This document shows, one piece after another, positions 50,961 through 64,000 of a stretch of DNA of 64,000 nt (positions are counted from its first letter, which is position 1; each line of letters starts with the position of its first letter). The notes below the pieces were generated by a model. The model worked only from the letters and a program-made list of their open reading frames with translations, was not told the DNA's origin and searched no databases. This DNA is from Datnioides undecimradiatus. Its lineage: Eukaryota > Chordata > Actinopteri > Lobotiformes > Datnioididae. The DNA lies in NCBI GenBank assembly GCA_008933995.1, contig WARS01000013.1, positions 5,556,329 through 5,620,328 on the forward strand, written 5' to 3'. The translations under genes were made by a program, and so were the position numbers.

Positions 50961-53900
50961 CACTCTATATACAGTTTGGGTAAAAAACGTCACAATAGGA
51001 AGAGCATGTTTGATATTTACTGTGTGCTTCTCTGCTGAAGTTTTCAATACGTCCAAACCCTCACTTACCTTTTTCCTGGATTTAAAATGTTGTGATCATT
51101 AATACGCTGCCATCCAGTTTACAAAGTCAAACCACTTTGTTTTTAGAAAGCCCAGACTCAGACACAAAAACGCTTATATGGTTCAGTCACATCAGACCAG
51201 CTCCTGTGATCACTTCCATGAAATCACATGCTGGTTGATATCAGGCTGGAGCTGTGGGGAGAAAGACTGAACAAGGCAGCCAGACTCCAGCAGCAGCCCT
51301 CACAGAGAGCAGACAGAGAGGAATCGTGTATGGTTTGAAAGACTTTAGACATTAGTGTGTGTGTAGAATCAATTGTTTTACTGATGGTTACTGATTCATA
51401 AAACACACACTTCATATCAACTGATTGCTCACTGCTCAGTTTTCACATATTTGCCATTATTTTACCATGTGGTTGCTAATTTTATGTGTTGTAGTTGAAA
51501 AATGTTATATATTGTGAATATATAGCCTATTGTATTATATAGATAATATATTGATATATTGATTTCTTACATTGGGTCTACAGATTTGTAATTTTTGGGT
51601 GAGACAAAGCTCTCAGATCTCTCTGTGCAGATGCCTGCTGAGATAATGTAGCTCTTTAGGTATCAAGGTGTAATTTCTCTTCTGACCATTTACTCATTTA
51701 CTGTACTTTATTACGGGTGCAGCTACTTTAGAAGCTGCTACTTGAGTATTTCTATTTTATTTTATTTTTAAAGGAGGCATTTTAACCTTTAAATGTATCT
51801 GACAATGGTGTGACAGTGTGTGTGTGTGTGTTTACTAGTAAGTCTGCAGATAAAGATGTTATATTCAACATAAAATCTCAAAATATCTCTGTTGAGTAAA
51901 AAAGCTCCAAAATATCCACCTGAAGGAGCGATGGAAAGCCGTTTCAGAAGGGGTGAGAGGTTACAGCATTGTGTAAGCCTGCAGAGGAGTACATATTTTT
52001 AAGATTGTAATGAGAATAACAACTTACATTCAGATGATTTATTCAGCTGCACAAATCTTTAATGGTGACTTTCATTTGAGGAAAAGGAGGAATATGTTTA
52101 GAGAAAGAAAGGAAGAGGTATCTGTGTACAGTAGGAAAGCTGACCTCACTTGACAGCTCCTGTGCAGGTGGAGGGAAGCAGGAAGCTAACTGACTACTGC
52201 ATTATTCAACTTCCCCCTTTCATCTTTTTTTTCCATCCCCCTCCTCACTGTCTAATGCAGCTTCTCATTCAACCTCTCCCCATCACGTTTTCTCGTTTCC
52301 ATCTCTCTCAATATTGTAGGGTTTGACTTTCACCTTTCTCTGGTTTCTTGCTTTCTCTCAAGCCGAGTTATGTAAGCTGCCGAACAGACCTAGATAAAAT
52401 AAACCAGGGAAAAGAGAAACCGTCGTGTTCAAAATGAAAATGCAAACAGTCAAAAGGAGTAGATGAGGTAACGAGAAACTCCTTTTGTATCGCAGTGTGA
52501 TAACAAGAGTTATCATGAACAGAAGCAGAAAACAAGAATATAAATTCAATAGCAAGAAATATGCAAATATCACATAGAGCATCTGGAAAAAACAGATTTC
52601 TGCAAAGGCTGCAACATTTGTGATCTGTTAATTCACACTCAAGGCTCTAATAGAATCCTTTGAATTGCTCCAAGCCTGATGGGTTGCAGCGCCTCTCTGT
52701 TCCACCATCACAGAAGTCACTTAACATCTGACATTTTCAATAACTGGTGTGGAAAAGCAGTGCTCTGAGCACCGCTGCACTCCACTAACATCTTTCCAGG
52801 TCTCTTAGTAAGACTGGCTAATATTGGAAATGAGATGACTTTCCGCTCTGCTAAAAAGGTCACACAGAGCAGTAAACATGTTTTTGGTTTGTTTATTAGT
52901 CTCCAATTTCTTCCCCCAGAATGTGATGTTCTTTTAATAACTGGCTGCTCTGTAGGGTTGCCCCCAGAGAGACAAGAGAGGAGAAAATGAGTGAGAAAAA
53001 AGGAAAAGAGAACAGGGAAAATAAAGAAAAGATAAACAGATTCAAAATCAGATTCATGTGAGAGGGATGACGGGCTGTGGGGAAAGGGAGACGGGTAAGG
53101 AGAAACGGGAGGAAAACAAGAATGTAACCAGATCTGCATTAGGCTTGTTTTTCAGTCTCACCTACTAGCCTCCTACCCTCTTCTTCTGGAGGGCAGATTG
53201 TATTTTTAATAAGCCTGCACTCTTTTCCTCTTCTCCTCTCTCCACCTCCTCTTTCGGGTGACCAGTCAACTAGAGCGGTGGGAATCGAAAGGAACGGAGA
53301 ATTACGCAGACAGCAGGGATGACAGATAGGCAGACGGGAACTTGATATCTTGATAACAATGACTTGGTGAGAGCGGGATGTAATAACTTGCTCCTCTTGC
53401 CACAGTGTTTACTGCTGGAGCTTCTTTATTTTGTCAGATCACATTACTTCAAACTAATGAATTAATTTAGCTTGTGCATCGCGTCTGTAAGAGTTAAGTA
53501 CCATTTTAACACATTACCAACTCAGCTCATGTGTGAATACTGATGTTAAAAGACCTTAAGTGCATATTTGTGAACAGGATACATTTAACCTCATTTGGTG
53601 AAATGTTATCACCAGAATTTATTATTTTTTTTATTCAGCAAATTTATTTTTTGCGGGTGAGAGCATGCACCGAAAATGTGGCTGTATTGTTTTTCATTTG
53701 TACTTCAAAGCTTTTTTCCTGAAGTACCACCGGTGTCAATACTTACTGAATACTCATTGAAACTTTTCATCTAGTTTGATTCATTTAAAGTACATATTTA
53801 AGTATCACACTCATAGGCTCTTTAAAGAGAGACACTGTACCTTTGGAAAGAAGAAATAAGTCTTTTTTGAAAAGTTGATTTCGTAGGCATAAAACATGCT

Positions 53901-54499
53901 TTGCTTCAGTTAACTCAGGCCTTTAATAGCTCTTTTTTCTCTACTTTTACCAGTAGCTCATGGTGGCTAATGTTAGCTACCTTAGAGTAAATATTGCTGT
54001 ATAAAGGACATTTCTGTGTCTCTTTACTGACTGATTCATTTTTGTCCACAATTGCTTCTGCTATTGTAGATATCAGTATTTAGTGTTGTATCATTTTCAT
54101 GTGGCAGCTGTCACGCAACACATGCTTGTAAGCCATCTACAACGAGCCCTACAACAGAATTACAAGATGTGAAATTCATCACGTAGGATCAAAGTATGTT
54201 TCTGTTTGTTTAACCTCCAGCTCATTAAAGCCCTGCCCTCCTCCACTGTATAGATTTACTTTGTAATCCACTCCCTTTAGATGAGTTAAATCCTTCATGT
54301 TTTATATGCACGAGCAGCTTGATTTGACAGTTGAATGTCCAATATGTTCTTGCGGCATGGTAGTGGATTCATTTGGTCTTCAGTCCCATGATGTACTTTG
54401 CATGTGTGTTAGTGAGTCTAGGCATGCTCCCATGAGAATGTGCAATATGCCACATAAGTGTCGGTGAGTGTGAAGTGGAAAGTATACGTATTCCTGTCC

Positions 54500-54510
54500 G
54501 TGTGTGTGTA

Positions 54511-54573
<63 letters not shown>

Positions 54574-54574
54574 G
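54500..54574. repeat. (GT)n(GA)n compound microsatellite
   Basis: A GT tract of about 50 nt that switches directly to a GA tract of about 22 nt. Confidence 0.95.
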
Positions 54575-55211
54575 GAAGAAACAGAGTCCAAGGCCTGAGT
54601 GTGTGTATACCGTATGTGCAAATGGTTTGTGAGTTGCTGGTGCTGTATGTGTTCACGCGTTTGTTTATGTGTGGGTTTGGAGAGCAGTGCTCGCCCACAC
54701 TGACCTTTGTCAGGAAGAATATGTGTTTCTGAATTAATACTTTGCTTTTGGTAGATTGTTTGACCACAGATCAGTCTCCATACAGCAATATCTCCCAGTT
54801 ATCCTTCTCTACATTACTATCTGGAGGGAAAAGCTAAGACGAACTGCTTAATTATATGTCTCATTTATACACAAAGGAACAAAGGCAGCAGAGGACTGTT
54901 CATCATTTTACTGTATATGATACATACGTACTGTTACTACTGGTATGTTCTCATAGTGACTATAATGTGTATTTTTGCTGTAATGATGCATCACATGACT
55001 GGTACAGGGGGGCTCTGTTCTCAGTTATTGTCAACCGTAAAGACTTTATGGACACAGATATTTGTCTCTGGTCTTAGTGAAGACCAAAAACATAGAGAAT
55101 AGCACAGTGAATATTAGAATCGCATTCATCATCAGCCCCGAGATATGACTGTGCACATCCCTATACATATTTCTGTTGTGCCAAATCGTGTGTTTATGCA
55201 TCGCTTCTTAG

Positions 55212-55397
<186 letters not shown>

Positions 55398-55425
55398 TAA
55401 CCAATGAGAGGGTGAGAGAGGTTGA

Positions 55426-55635
<210 letters not shown>

Positions 55636-55691
55636 TGATCAAAATGAAGAATATAAGCACGTAAAGCAACAAATAACCGATATCAGTCTGA

Positions 55692-58516
<2,825 letters not shown>

Positions 58517-58565
58517 TAACTTAATCACATTATGCTAATCATCTATTTTTGTTCCCCTGCCATAG

Positions 58566-58777
58566 GTGAGCAGATCTTTGACATTGACAGCGGCCGCAAT
58601 GCTCCTCTCCACTCTCCTCCATCTGAGCACTACACCATCATCTTCAACACCTTTGTCATGATGCAGCTCTTTAACGAGATAAACGCCCGCAAAATCCATG
58701 GAGAGAGGAACGTCTTTGATGGCATCTTCAGGAACCCTATCTTCTGCTCGATTGTTTTTGGCACCTTTGCTGTGCAG
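58566..58777 (+). CDS. atp2b2: atp2b2 exon: M7-M8 loop, M8 and part of M9
   Basis: A 212-nt exon that completes a Gly codon and ends in phase 0 (AVQ) before gtgagc. It encodes [20 protein letters not shown], the M8 stretch [19 protein letters not shown], and [20 protein letters not shown] with the first part of M9 ([11 protein letters not shown]). [20 protein letters not shown] is PMCA2-like as remembered. The intron after it is 141 nt, a multiple of three, and lacks stops in this frame. Confidence 0.98.
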
Positions 58778-58918
58778 GTGAGCACTAATTCTGTTAAACT
58801 GATTTCAATAATGGTTTATATCTTGTTGTTTAGGAACATCAAATTGACTCGAACTCACAAGAAAAAAGTTTTTTTCTCTCTTTATGTATTTTCATGCCTC
58901 CTGTTTTGCCCCCTGCAG

Positions 58919-59026
58919 ATTGTGATTGTGCAGTTTGGAGGGAAGCCATTCAGCTGTCAACCTCTGGACCTGGAAAAGTGGATGTGGTGCGTTTTCCTTG
59001 GGCTAGGAGAACTTGTCTGGGGACAG
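58919..59026 (+). CDS. atp2b2: atp2b2 exon: end of M9 and M10
   Basis: A 108-nt, 36-codon exon in phase 0 at both ends, from ccccctgcag to gtaaca. It encodes [20 protein letters not shown] and [16 protein letters not shown], finishing M9, the outer loop and M10. FGGKPFSC is a PMCA signature; GELVWGQ closes the membrane domain. Confidence 0.98.
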
Positions 59027-59181
59027 GTAACATGCAAACTCATCTGTTTTTCTGTCTCTCTATTTTCCCACTGTGCTTCTTGTCTTGCTTTTATTCTAGT
59101 TTACTATGTTGTACTCTTCCTCTGAGTATCTCTCCTGCTCTACTGTAAGCTTGTCTCCTTTCCTGTCGACCCATGGTTTAG

Positions 59182-59364
59182 GTCATAGCCACCATTCCCA
59201 ACAGCAGGTTGCGCTTCCTGCGGAGGGCAGGGCAGCTCACTCAAAAAGATGAGTTACCAGAGGAGGATGTGAATGAAGAAAACGAGGAGATCGACCATGC
59301 TGAGAGGGAGCTGAGGAGAGGACAGATCCTTTGGTTCAGAGGACTCAACCGCATTCAGACTCAG
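59182..59364 (+). CDS. atp2b2: atp2b2 exon: C-terminal tail start and calmodulin-binding domain
   Basis: A 183-nt, 61-codon exon in phase 0 at both ends. It encodes [40 protein letters not shown] and [20 protein letters not shown] plus Q. The last block is the first half of the calmodulin-binding, autoinhibitory domain; its anchoring Trp is at 59332-59334. Splice site C follows directly: joining to the downstream exon at 61038 gives the a-type tail, while skipping to a terminal exon beyond the window would give the b-type tail. Confidence 0.98.
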
Positions 59365-61037
59365 GTGAGCACACGAGAAGTTCAACTCCCATGTTTGGCT
59401 TTGCTGTTTCATTCTTCAGGGACATTTTAGATTGATTTTGCCCAGAGAAGGAATAGATGAATATTTGATTTAATCCCGGTCACTCTTTAAGAGTAAGGCT
59501 TTGTTCAGTCAGGTAAGCAGCAATCAACACCAACAATAATGAATTTAATGTTTTCTGTTTGTCTGTCTTATGTCATAATCAATTTTCAGTAGGAAGTGGC
59601 ACAACACCTGAGATTTTACCTGAGAGGATTACCACTAAGGGGAAGTGCTAGACTGTCTTACGTTATTCATGTTAGTCAGTAACAGGCTTAAAGTCATTTT
59701 GTCTAAAGATGATTTATTTAGGTCCATGATGATGCAGCTTTCTCGTGCTGGACTGAGGTGATCACCAGCGTGGACCCTTGTGGAAGACCGCCGGTCAAAG
59801 CTCGGGGTTAAAGACAACCGGACATGGTCACTGTATTGCTCTCACTGTGACTGACTCTGCACACCGTTATCACTGTGATACTCGAGACACTTTGGACTGT
59901 GTGTTGGATTTGGTTTCATCTCACTTATGTGTCACTAATGGTCCAGGGTGAAGCTATCCCACCGCATGATACCGCGGATCCCACAGAGGCAGCCAGACAC
60001 GGCCAAAGACAGTAGAAACCCAGGTTTTAAAGAAAAACTGTGGTTATTTCAGCTGCGGCCATCAGTTCGATCAGTTTTAATAACATTTTACTCCAACAGG
60101 GCAAAAAGTAAGAGCAGCCAGACGATTAAACTTGCTTTAAGTAAATCCTCAGGTGAGTCAAACTTATTTGGAAGCAAACTATAAAATTACAGCACAAACT
60201 GTAGATTGTAAACATCCAGGTTACAGAGCCACATTCTGCTTCCTAATCCCATGTAAGGACGGATTGAAAGCGACTCTACACAGCAGCTGCAGGTGTGGCT
60301 AATGCCCTGCTCAGAGCGTTTTTAAGTTGTCGCTGCCCTCCCAAATAATTGGTGATTGTTTTGTGAGTAACAATGTTATCACAGTCAATACAAGTGATAG
60401 CAAAAATAAAACCATGGTTTTTCTCTAATTCCTAAAGTAAATGAGTGGATAGCTTGAATGATGTAAATGGCTGCGTTTATATGCTGTACCTCGGCAAACC
60501 TGTCTTTTTAAGGCCAAATTAACAAACTCGTTTTCTGCCTTACCTCTTTTGACATCTGACTGTGCAGACTGTCTTGGACTTGAGATTACTGTCTCCAAGC
60601 ACAGAATACAAAGGAGGTAAATTTAATTTTATTTGTGGCACTAAACATTGTGTCGTGTGGCTATTTCCTGACGAAAGTGGTGAAGAGAGAGACAGCATTT
60701 CACATTTCTGTTGATTTCTGTGGATGTAGTCTCTCAGTGCTGTGAGTGCCACTTTTAAAAGCCTAATCACCTCCATTGCATCTGGGTGGAGGCAGAAATC
60801 TTGAAACGAGGTAAGAGAGAAAACATGTTTTTCTTGTAATTTGGCTGAACTAACCCTGTGAGTCAATTCAGCACTGTGCTGAGGGGATACTACACCCTGA
60901 CCTTTCGCTGCCCCCCACCCCTCATCGTGTCATGATTGAGACACCAAAGTCACCGGGCCAGTCAACCTGTGTTGCCATTTGGTCTCTGTCACTCTGAGCA
61001 GCCATTTGTCCTCTCCTGTCCCGCTCTCCTCCCACAG
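59365..61037. other. intron, about 1.7 kb
   Basis: Intron before the site-C exon. The last 102 nt (60936-61037) happen to be open in the frame of the next exon, but the strong acceptor ccgctctcctcccacag marks the real exon start. No other feature recognised. Confidence 0.85.
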
Positions 61038-61227
61038 ATTGAAGTAGTCAACACCTTCAAGAGTGGCACGTCCTTTCAGGGGGCGGGGGCTCTGAGACGC
61101 CAGTCATCCACCACCAGCCAGACCCAGGATGTAACCAATGTTTCTAGTCCTAGTCACGTGTCCTTGTCCAATGCCCTTTCCTCTCCTACAAGCACTACTG
61201 CTGCTACTGCTCCTCCCACTACTGGCC
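61038..61227 (+). CDS. atp2b2: atp2b2 splice-site-C exon (190 nt, a-type tail)
   Basis: This exon lies between ctcctcccacag and the donor gtgagt, starts in phase 0 and ends one base into a codon. It encodes IEVVNTFKSGTSFQGAGALR, RQSSTTSQTQDVTNVSSPSH and VSLSNALSSPTSTTAATAPP, then TTG. The block matches the PMCA2 site-C exon, which is 172 nt in mammals; here it is 18 nt longer, through an extra Ala-Gly and a Thr/Ala-rich end. It replaces the second half of the calmodulin-binding domain, so in the family it lowers calmodulin affinity and gives fast a-type pumps. The RRQSS motif resembles a basophilic kinase site. Confidence 0.94.
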
Positions 61228-61551
61228 GTGAGTCAGATCTCTGTCAGTCTGCTTCTCTGCTCTCTTTGCTTTGGGGGTGCCATCATGTCACAAACAAAAA
61301 CCTATTTTTTGTCCACACATTATCTGGTTTATTATTCTTAAAACAAATTAGCGCGACAGTCTCCATTTCGGGGTTGGCACCTCTGAAGCTTTGTCTCTTT
61401 TTTTGTCTTTCTCGCTATCTGCTTTTTTCATTTCCTCTCTTTCTTCTGTCTTTTTTTGCTGTTCATGCTAGATTTCAAATTCATCTTGATATCTCCTCCC
61501 ATTCTTGGGTGTACTGTCCTCTCATTGGTGAATGTGTGTTTGTTTCCTCAG
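61228..61551. other. 324-nt stopless intron (putative) after the site-C exon
   Basis: This interval starts with gtgagt and ends with tgtttcctcag. It is 324 nt, a multiple of three, and has no stop in the frame of the preceding exon. It contains a strong internal pyrimidine tract (about 61386-61460) before a possible alternative acceptor at 61470-61471. Confidence 0.55.
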
Positions 61552-61601
61552 AGTGCTAGGAGCGCAGGACTAAGGGTGATACCCACGGCGTGACATTTCA
61601 G
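61552..61601 (+). CDS. atp2b2: candidate second splice-site-C exon with a-type stop
   Basis: Mammalian PMCA2a transcripts contain a second small site-C exon (55 nt) after the 172-nt one. Here the segment after tgtttcctcag, joined to the C left over at 61227, reads Gln-Cys-stop, with TAG at 61557-61559. That would end the a-type tail two residues after the Gly of TTG, much as I recall for mammalian PMCA2a. The exon end is placed before gttgtg, a weak donor, so the 3' edge is uncertain. An alternative 56-nt exon at 61472-61527 cannot be excluded. Confidence 0.4.
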
Positions 61602-64000
61602 GTTGTGAGTTTGTCTCCCTCTGCTCATCCCCCCATCCATCATCCCATCCTCCAATCCTTCCATTTTTATGTCTTGACAGACACCAGTGTGAACTAATTC
61701 CAATCAACTCACAAAGGGACTGGGTAAACATTCAAGTATAAGTTACAACGAGGTTTTCTGTTCTCACTGAACTGAGCCGAAGCAAATTTCACCTGCTATG
61801 TCAAGAATCCTTCAGCTGAAGAAAAACAAAGGAAGCTACATTATGTGCAGCAGAGAAATAAATCAAAATGTTCTTTCAAATGGGGATCCCAAATGGTGCA
61901 ACCAAAATCTTCCACGATGGCAAGTAGAGACCGTCAGTGTCAGAGACTATTTCTGCCTTGGTCCACCTCCTTCTTCTCTTTCTCTCTCCCTCTAATACAC
62001 ACACACTGTCTTTAATCGTTACCTATATGATGGAAATCAGATGTAAAACTCTGCTCCTGCTGTGTGGACAGGAATGGAGGTGGCGGGAGAATCCCCATAA
62101 AGCAGTACTGCACCAGTATTTCATCCCGTCTTGTCGCCTCATACTGTCGGTGTAGTCGACTGTCATGTTGCCATAGTTACGGACACAGATCCTCTGCAGC
62201 ACCAGCGACGCAAATTCAACCCCCCACCTGTTTCTGACACCCCATCAGTGTTACTTGTCAGACATCCTGTCACATGCACTCATCCAGACGGGCTCCTCTT
62301 ATTATTTTTCTTTATTTGTTTTGTCTCCTTATACCCTTCTCTCCACCACAGTTACGACAGTAGCGGCTCTAGAATATTTACAGTATATGCAGTGTCCATA
62401 TACATGTCATATGTTTGTAAGTTTTAGAGCAAAACATTACACTGGGGTGCATAACTACTGCTACTGCTACTACTACTGAGGACAGTGTCCCACTGAAAAA
62501 TGAAAAAGCTACATTATGTGCAGTAAATATGAAACTTCTAAAATATGAAAATACGATTAAGTAATAAGAATATGTGTAAGAATATCATTGGCTGCAGGCC
62601 TAAATATAATTGTACATTTATATATAATAACGCATTTGATGGCCTTAAATACTTTACTATTGTTGTAGATAAGAGAATCAGCATTTTCACTGACATTTAA
62701 ATATTTGTCAGAGCTTGTATTTCAGTAGCATTGAGATAAAATAAAACAATGTTGTATTTTTATGGCTTCAGCTCACAAATATCCTTCAAACTGCGAAAAC
62801 ATTTGCACAGAATAATCCCACAGAACAGTTTTGTGACATCAAAAGGAACATTATTGATGTCCTGCGAAAGCATCAAATAGTTTCTTTTCAACTGTCAAAT
62901 TATGCTTCAGAGCCCAAATTTTGGCATGTACTATACACGCAGACAGGGTTCTAGCAACGCTTTCCTAAAAACCTACAAAATAAATCAACTGACACGCAGA
63001 AACTGTCCTCACTGAAGCTTGATGTAGATGTTTTGGACCTATACTTGAGTGTTTACTTAGACGTGCATGGAGTTGAAAACATGCTATGACTGTCAGGCCT
63101 CTGACAGTAGACTTATTATTTTCATCATTCACCTCCACGTGTTTTGTGTCAGCAGTCTGTGTGTCCACGTCTTCACTGTCTTGTTGTCTTGTTGCATGTA
63201 GTTTGTGTTTACCTCTTGTTTACTTCCTGTGTTCATAATATCTTAACCTGCTGTGTTTGCTTGTCGTCCAGACGCCACTGTTCTTCTTATTTTAGTTGTT
63301 TTTATCCTGGATGTTTTGTTGTTGAGTTTTACACTGCGATGCTCGTGTCGAACCAAGCTCCTCACGCAGCCTTGAGTTTGACTGTCTGACAGTCCATTGC
63401 CCTGTGCGGTACCATGCTTTACCCACCCTGTGCTATATCCGTGTGTTCGTGTGTCCCATTCTGAGTCTGCGTGGATATTTTCCCAGACAGTGCTCTGGTA
63501 CCTCCAGAAGTTATTAAACCACCTGATTGGATCTCTCAGATCTAACCTCCTTCCTCCTTACTGACCTCGTCCACCAGATTTCTTCAAACTTGCATGTGAT
63601 ATTCTCCTTTAATTTTTTCTGTGAGCATTCCATTTATTAACGTGGCTTGTTTCTAGGTATACAGCACATTGGACTAAAGCGTATACTTACAACGAGCGTT
63701 TGTGTTGCTTTTGTATTTGTTTTCCTTGAAATGTATGATTTTGTTGTGTTTTTTTTTTTATGATTGTGTTCCTCACGGCTTTTCTTAGTGCACGCCAAAA
63801 CTGAGTGACTTGTGAACTGTAGACATCTTGTGTGAAAGCAGAACACAGACTGCAGTTGCCTTTTCTCTCGTTGCTCCCTCACCTCCTCCTCCTCCTCCTC
63901 ACCTCAACTGAGAGGTCCTCTCCCTCCCCTCTGCCCTTTCTCTCTCCTTCTCCCCTCTTTCCTCTCATCCCGGGGGTCCCTCCAACTCTTCCACCGCGTG
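61602..64000. other. 3' interval without recognised exon
   Basis: No PMCA terminal exon (expected to begin near RVVKAFRSSLYEG) is encoded here, so the shared last exon must be beyond 64000. The sequence is AT-rich to about 63100, then T/GT-rich, with a ctc-triplet tract near 63881-63902 and pyrimidine-rich sequence up to the end. TGCATG hexamers occur near 63193 and 63591. Confidence 0.75.

Larger units (their letters stand above)
50297..55211. other. intron, about 4.9 kb
   Basis: Intron dominated near its 5' end by a roughly 380-nt CT-rich microsatellite (50580-50960), with a GT/GA tract at 54500-54574. The rest is AT-rich. No exon or gene recognised. Confidence 0.85.

Noticed and set aside
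58532..59125. 197-codon open frame as a separate membrane protein
   Set aside because: It is two PMCA exons (58566-58777 and 58919-59026) plus the stopless intron between them.
60936..61559. 207-codon open frame read as an independent gene
   Set aside because: It is the site-C exon (61038-61227) extended into flanking introns in the same frame; splice signals at 61037 and 61228 explain it better. The openness of the downstream intron is reported as a finding.
61602..64000. search for the terminal b-type exon
   Set aside because: No reading similar to RVVKAFRSSLYEG was found in any frame, so the shared last exon is taken to lie beyond the window.

Overview
The window is vertebrate genomic DNA, almost certainly from a ray-finned (teleost) fish. 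It carries most of one multi-exon gene on the + strand: a plasma-membrane Ca2+-transporting ATPase (P2B-type P-type ATPase). I assign it to PMCA2 (atp2b2) because the alternatively spliced C-site exon and the splice-site-A exons match PMCA2 as I remember it better than PMCA1, PMCA3 or PMCA4. The fish assignment rests on a vertebrate-type protein combined with degenerate fish-type dispersed repeats, dense (CA)n/(GT)n/(CT)n tracts and several very short introns. No bacterial-style operon, CRISPR array, rRNA gene or convincing tRNA gene is present.

Layout: 1-23038 holds no exon I can recognise and is best read as intron upstream of the first visible coding exon. The first coding exon (N-terminus of PMCA2) is not in the window. 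Seventeen constitutive exons lie between 23039 and 59364. They encode 1031 complete codons in one continuous frame across all junctions: M1-M2, the A domain (TGES), the phospholipid-sensing linker, M3-M4 (PEGL), the P domain (DKTGT), the N domain (KGAS), the hinge (TGDGTNDGP), M5-M10 and the start of the calmodulin-binding domain. Three small cassette exons of 33, 54 and 42 nt form splice site A between the fourth and fifth constitutive exons seen here; together they would add 43 residues, the long w-type insert. A 190-nt exon (61038-61227) is the splice-site-C exon; including it replaces the b-type tail with the short a-type tail. The shared terminal exon that encodes the b-type tail was not found before 64000 and presumably lies downstream.

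The gene product would export Ca2+ from the cytosol with ATP as energy source, under calmodulin control. The two splice sites are the main regulatory structure visible: site A (targeting in the family) and site C (calmodulin response). Several observations concern them: two introns that are multiples of three and free of stops, so retention would keep the frame; a (GT)n tract just upstream of the 54-nt cassette; and a pyrimidine block just after the 42-nt cassette.

Introns vary greatly, from 84 nt to about 9.8 kb, plus at least 23 kb upstream. The long ones contain microsatellites and worn copies of fish interspersed repeats. Apart from these I see no second gene that I can support.
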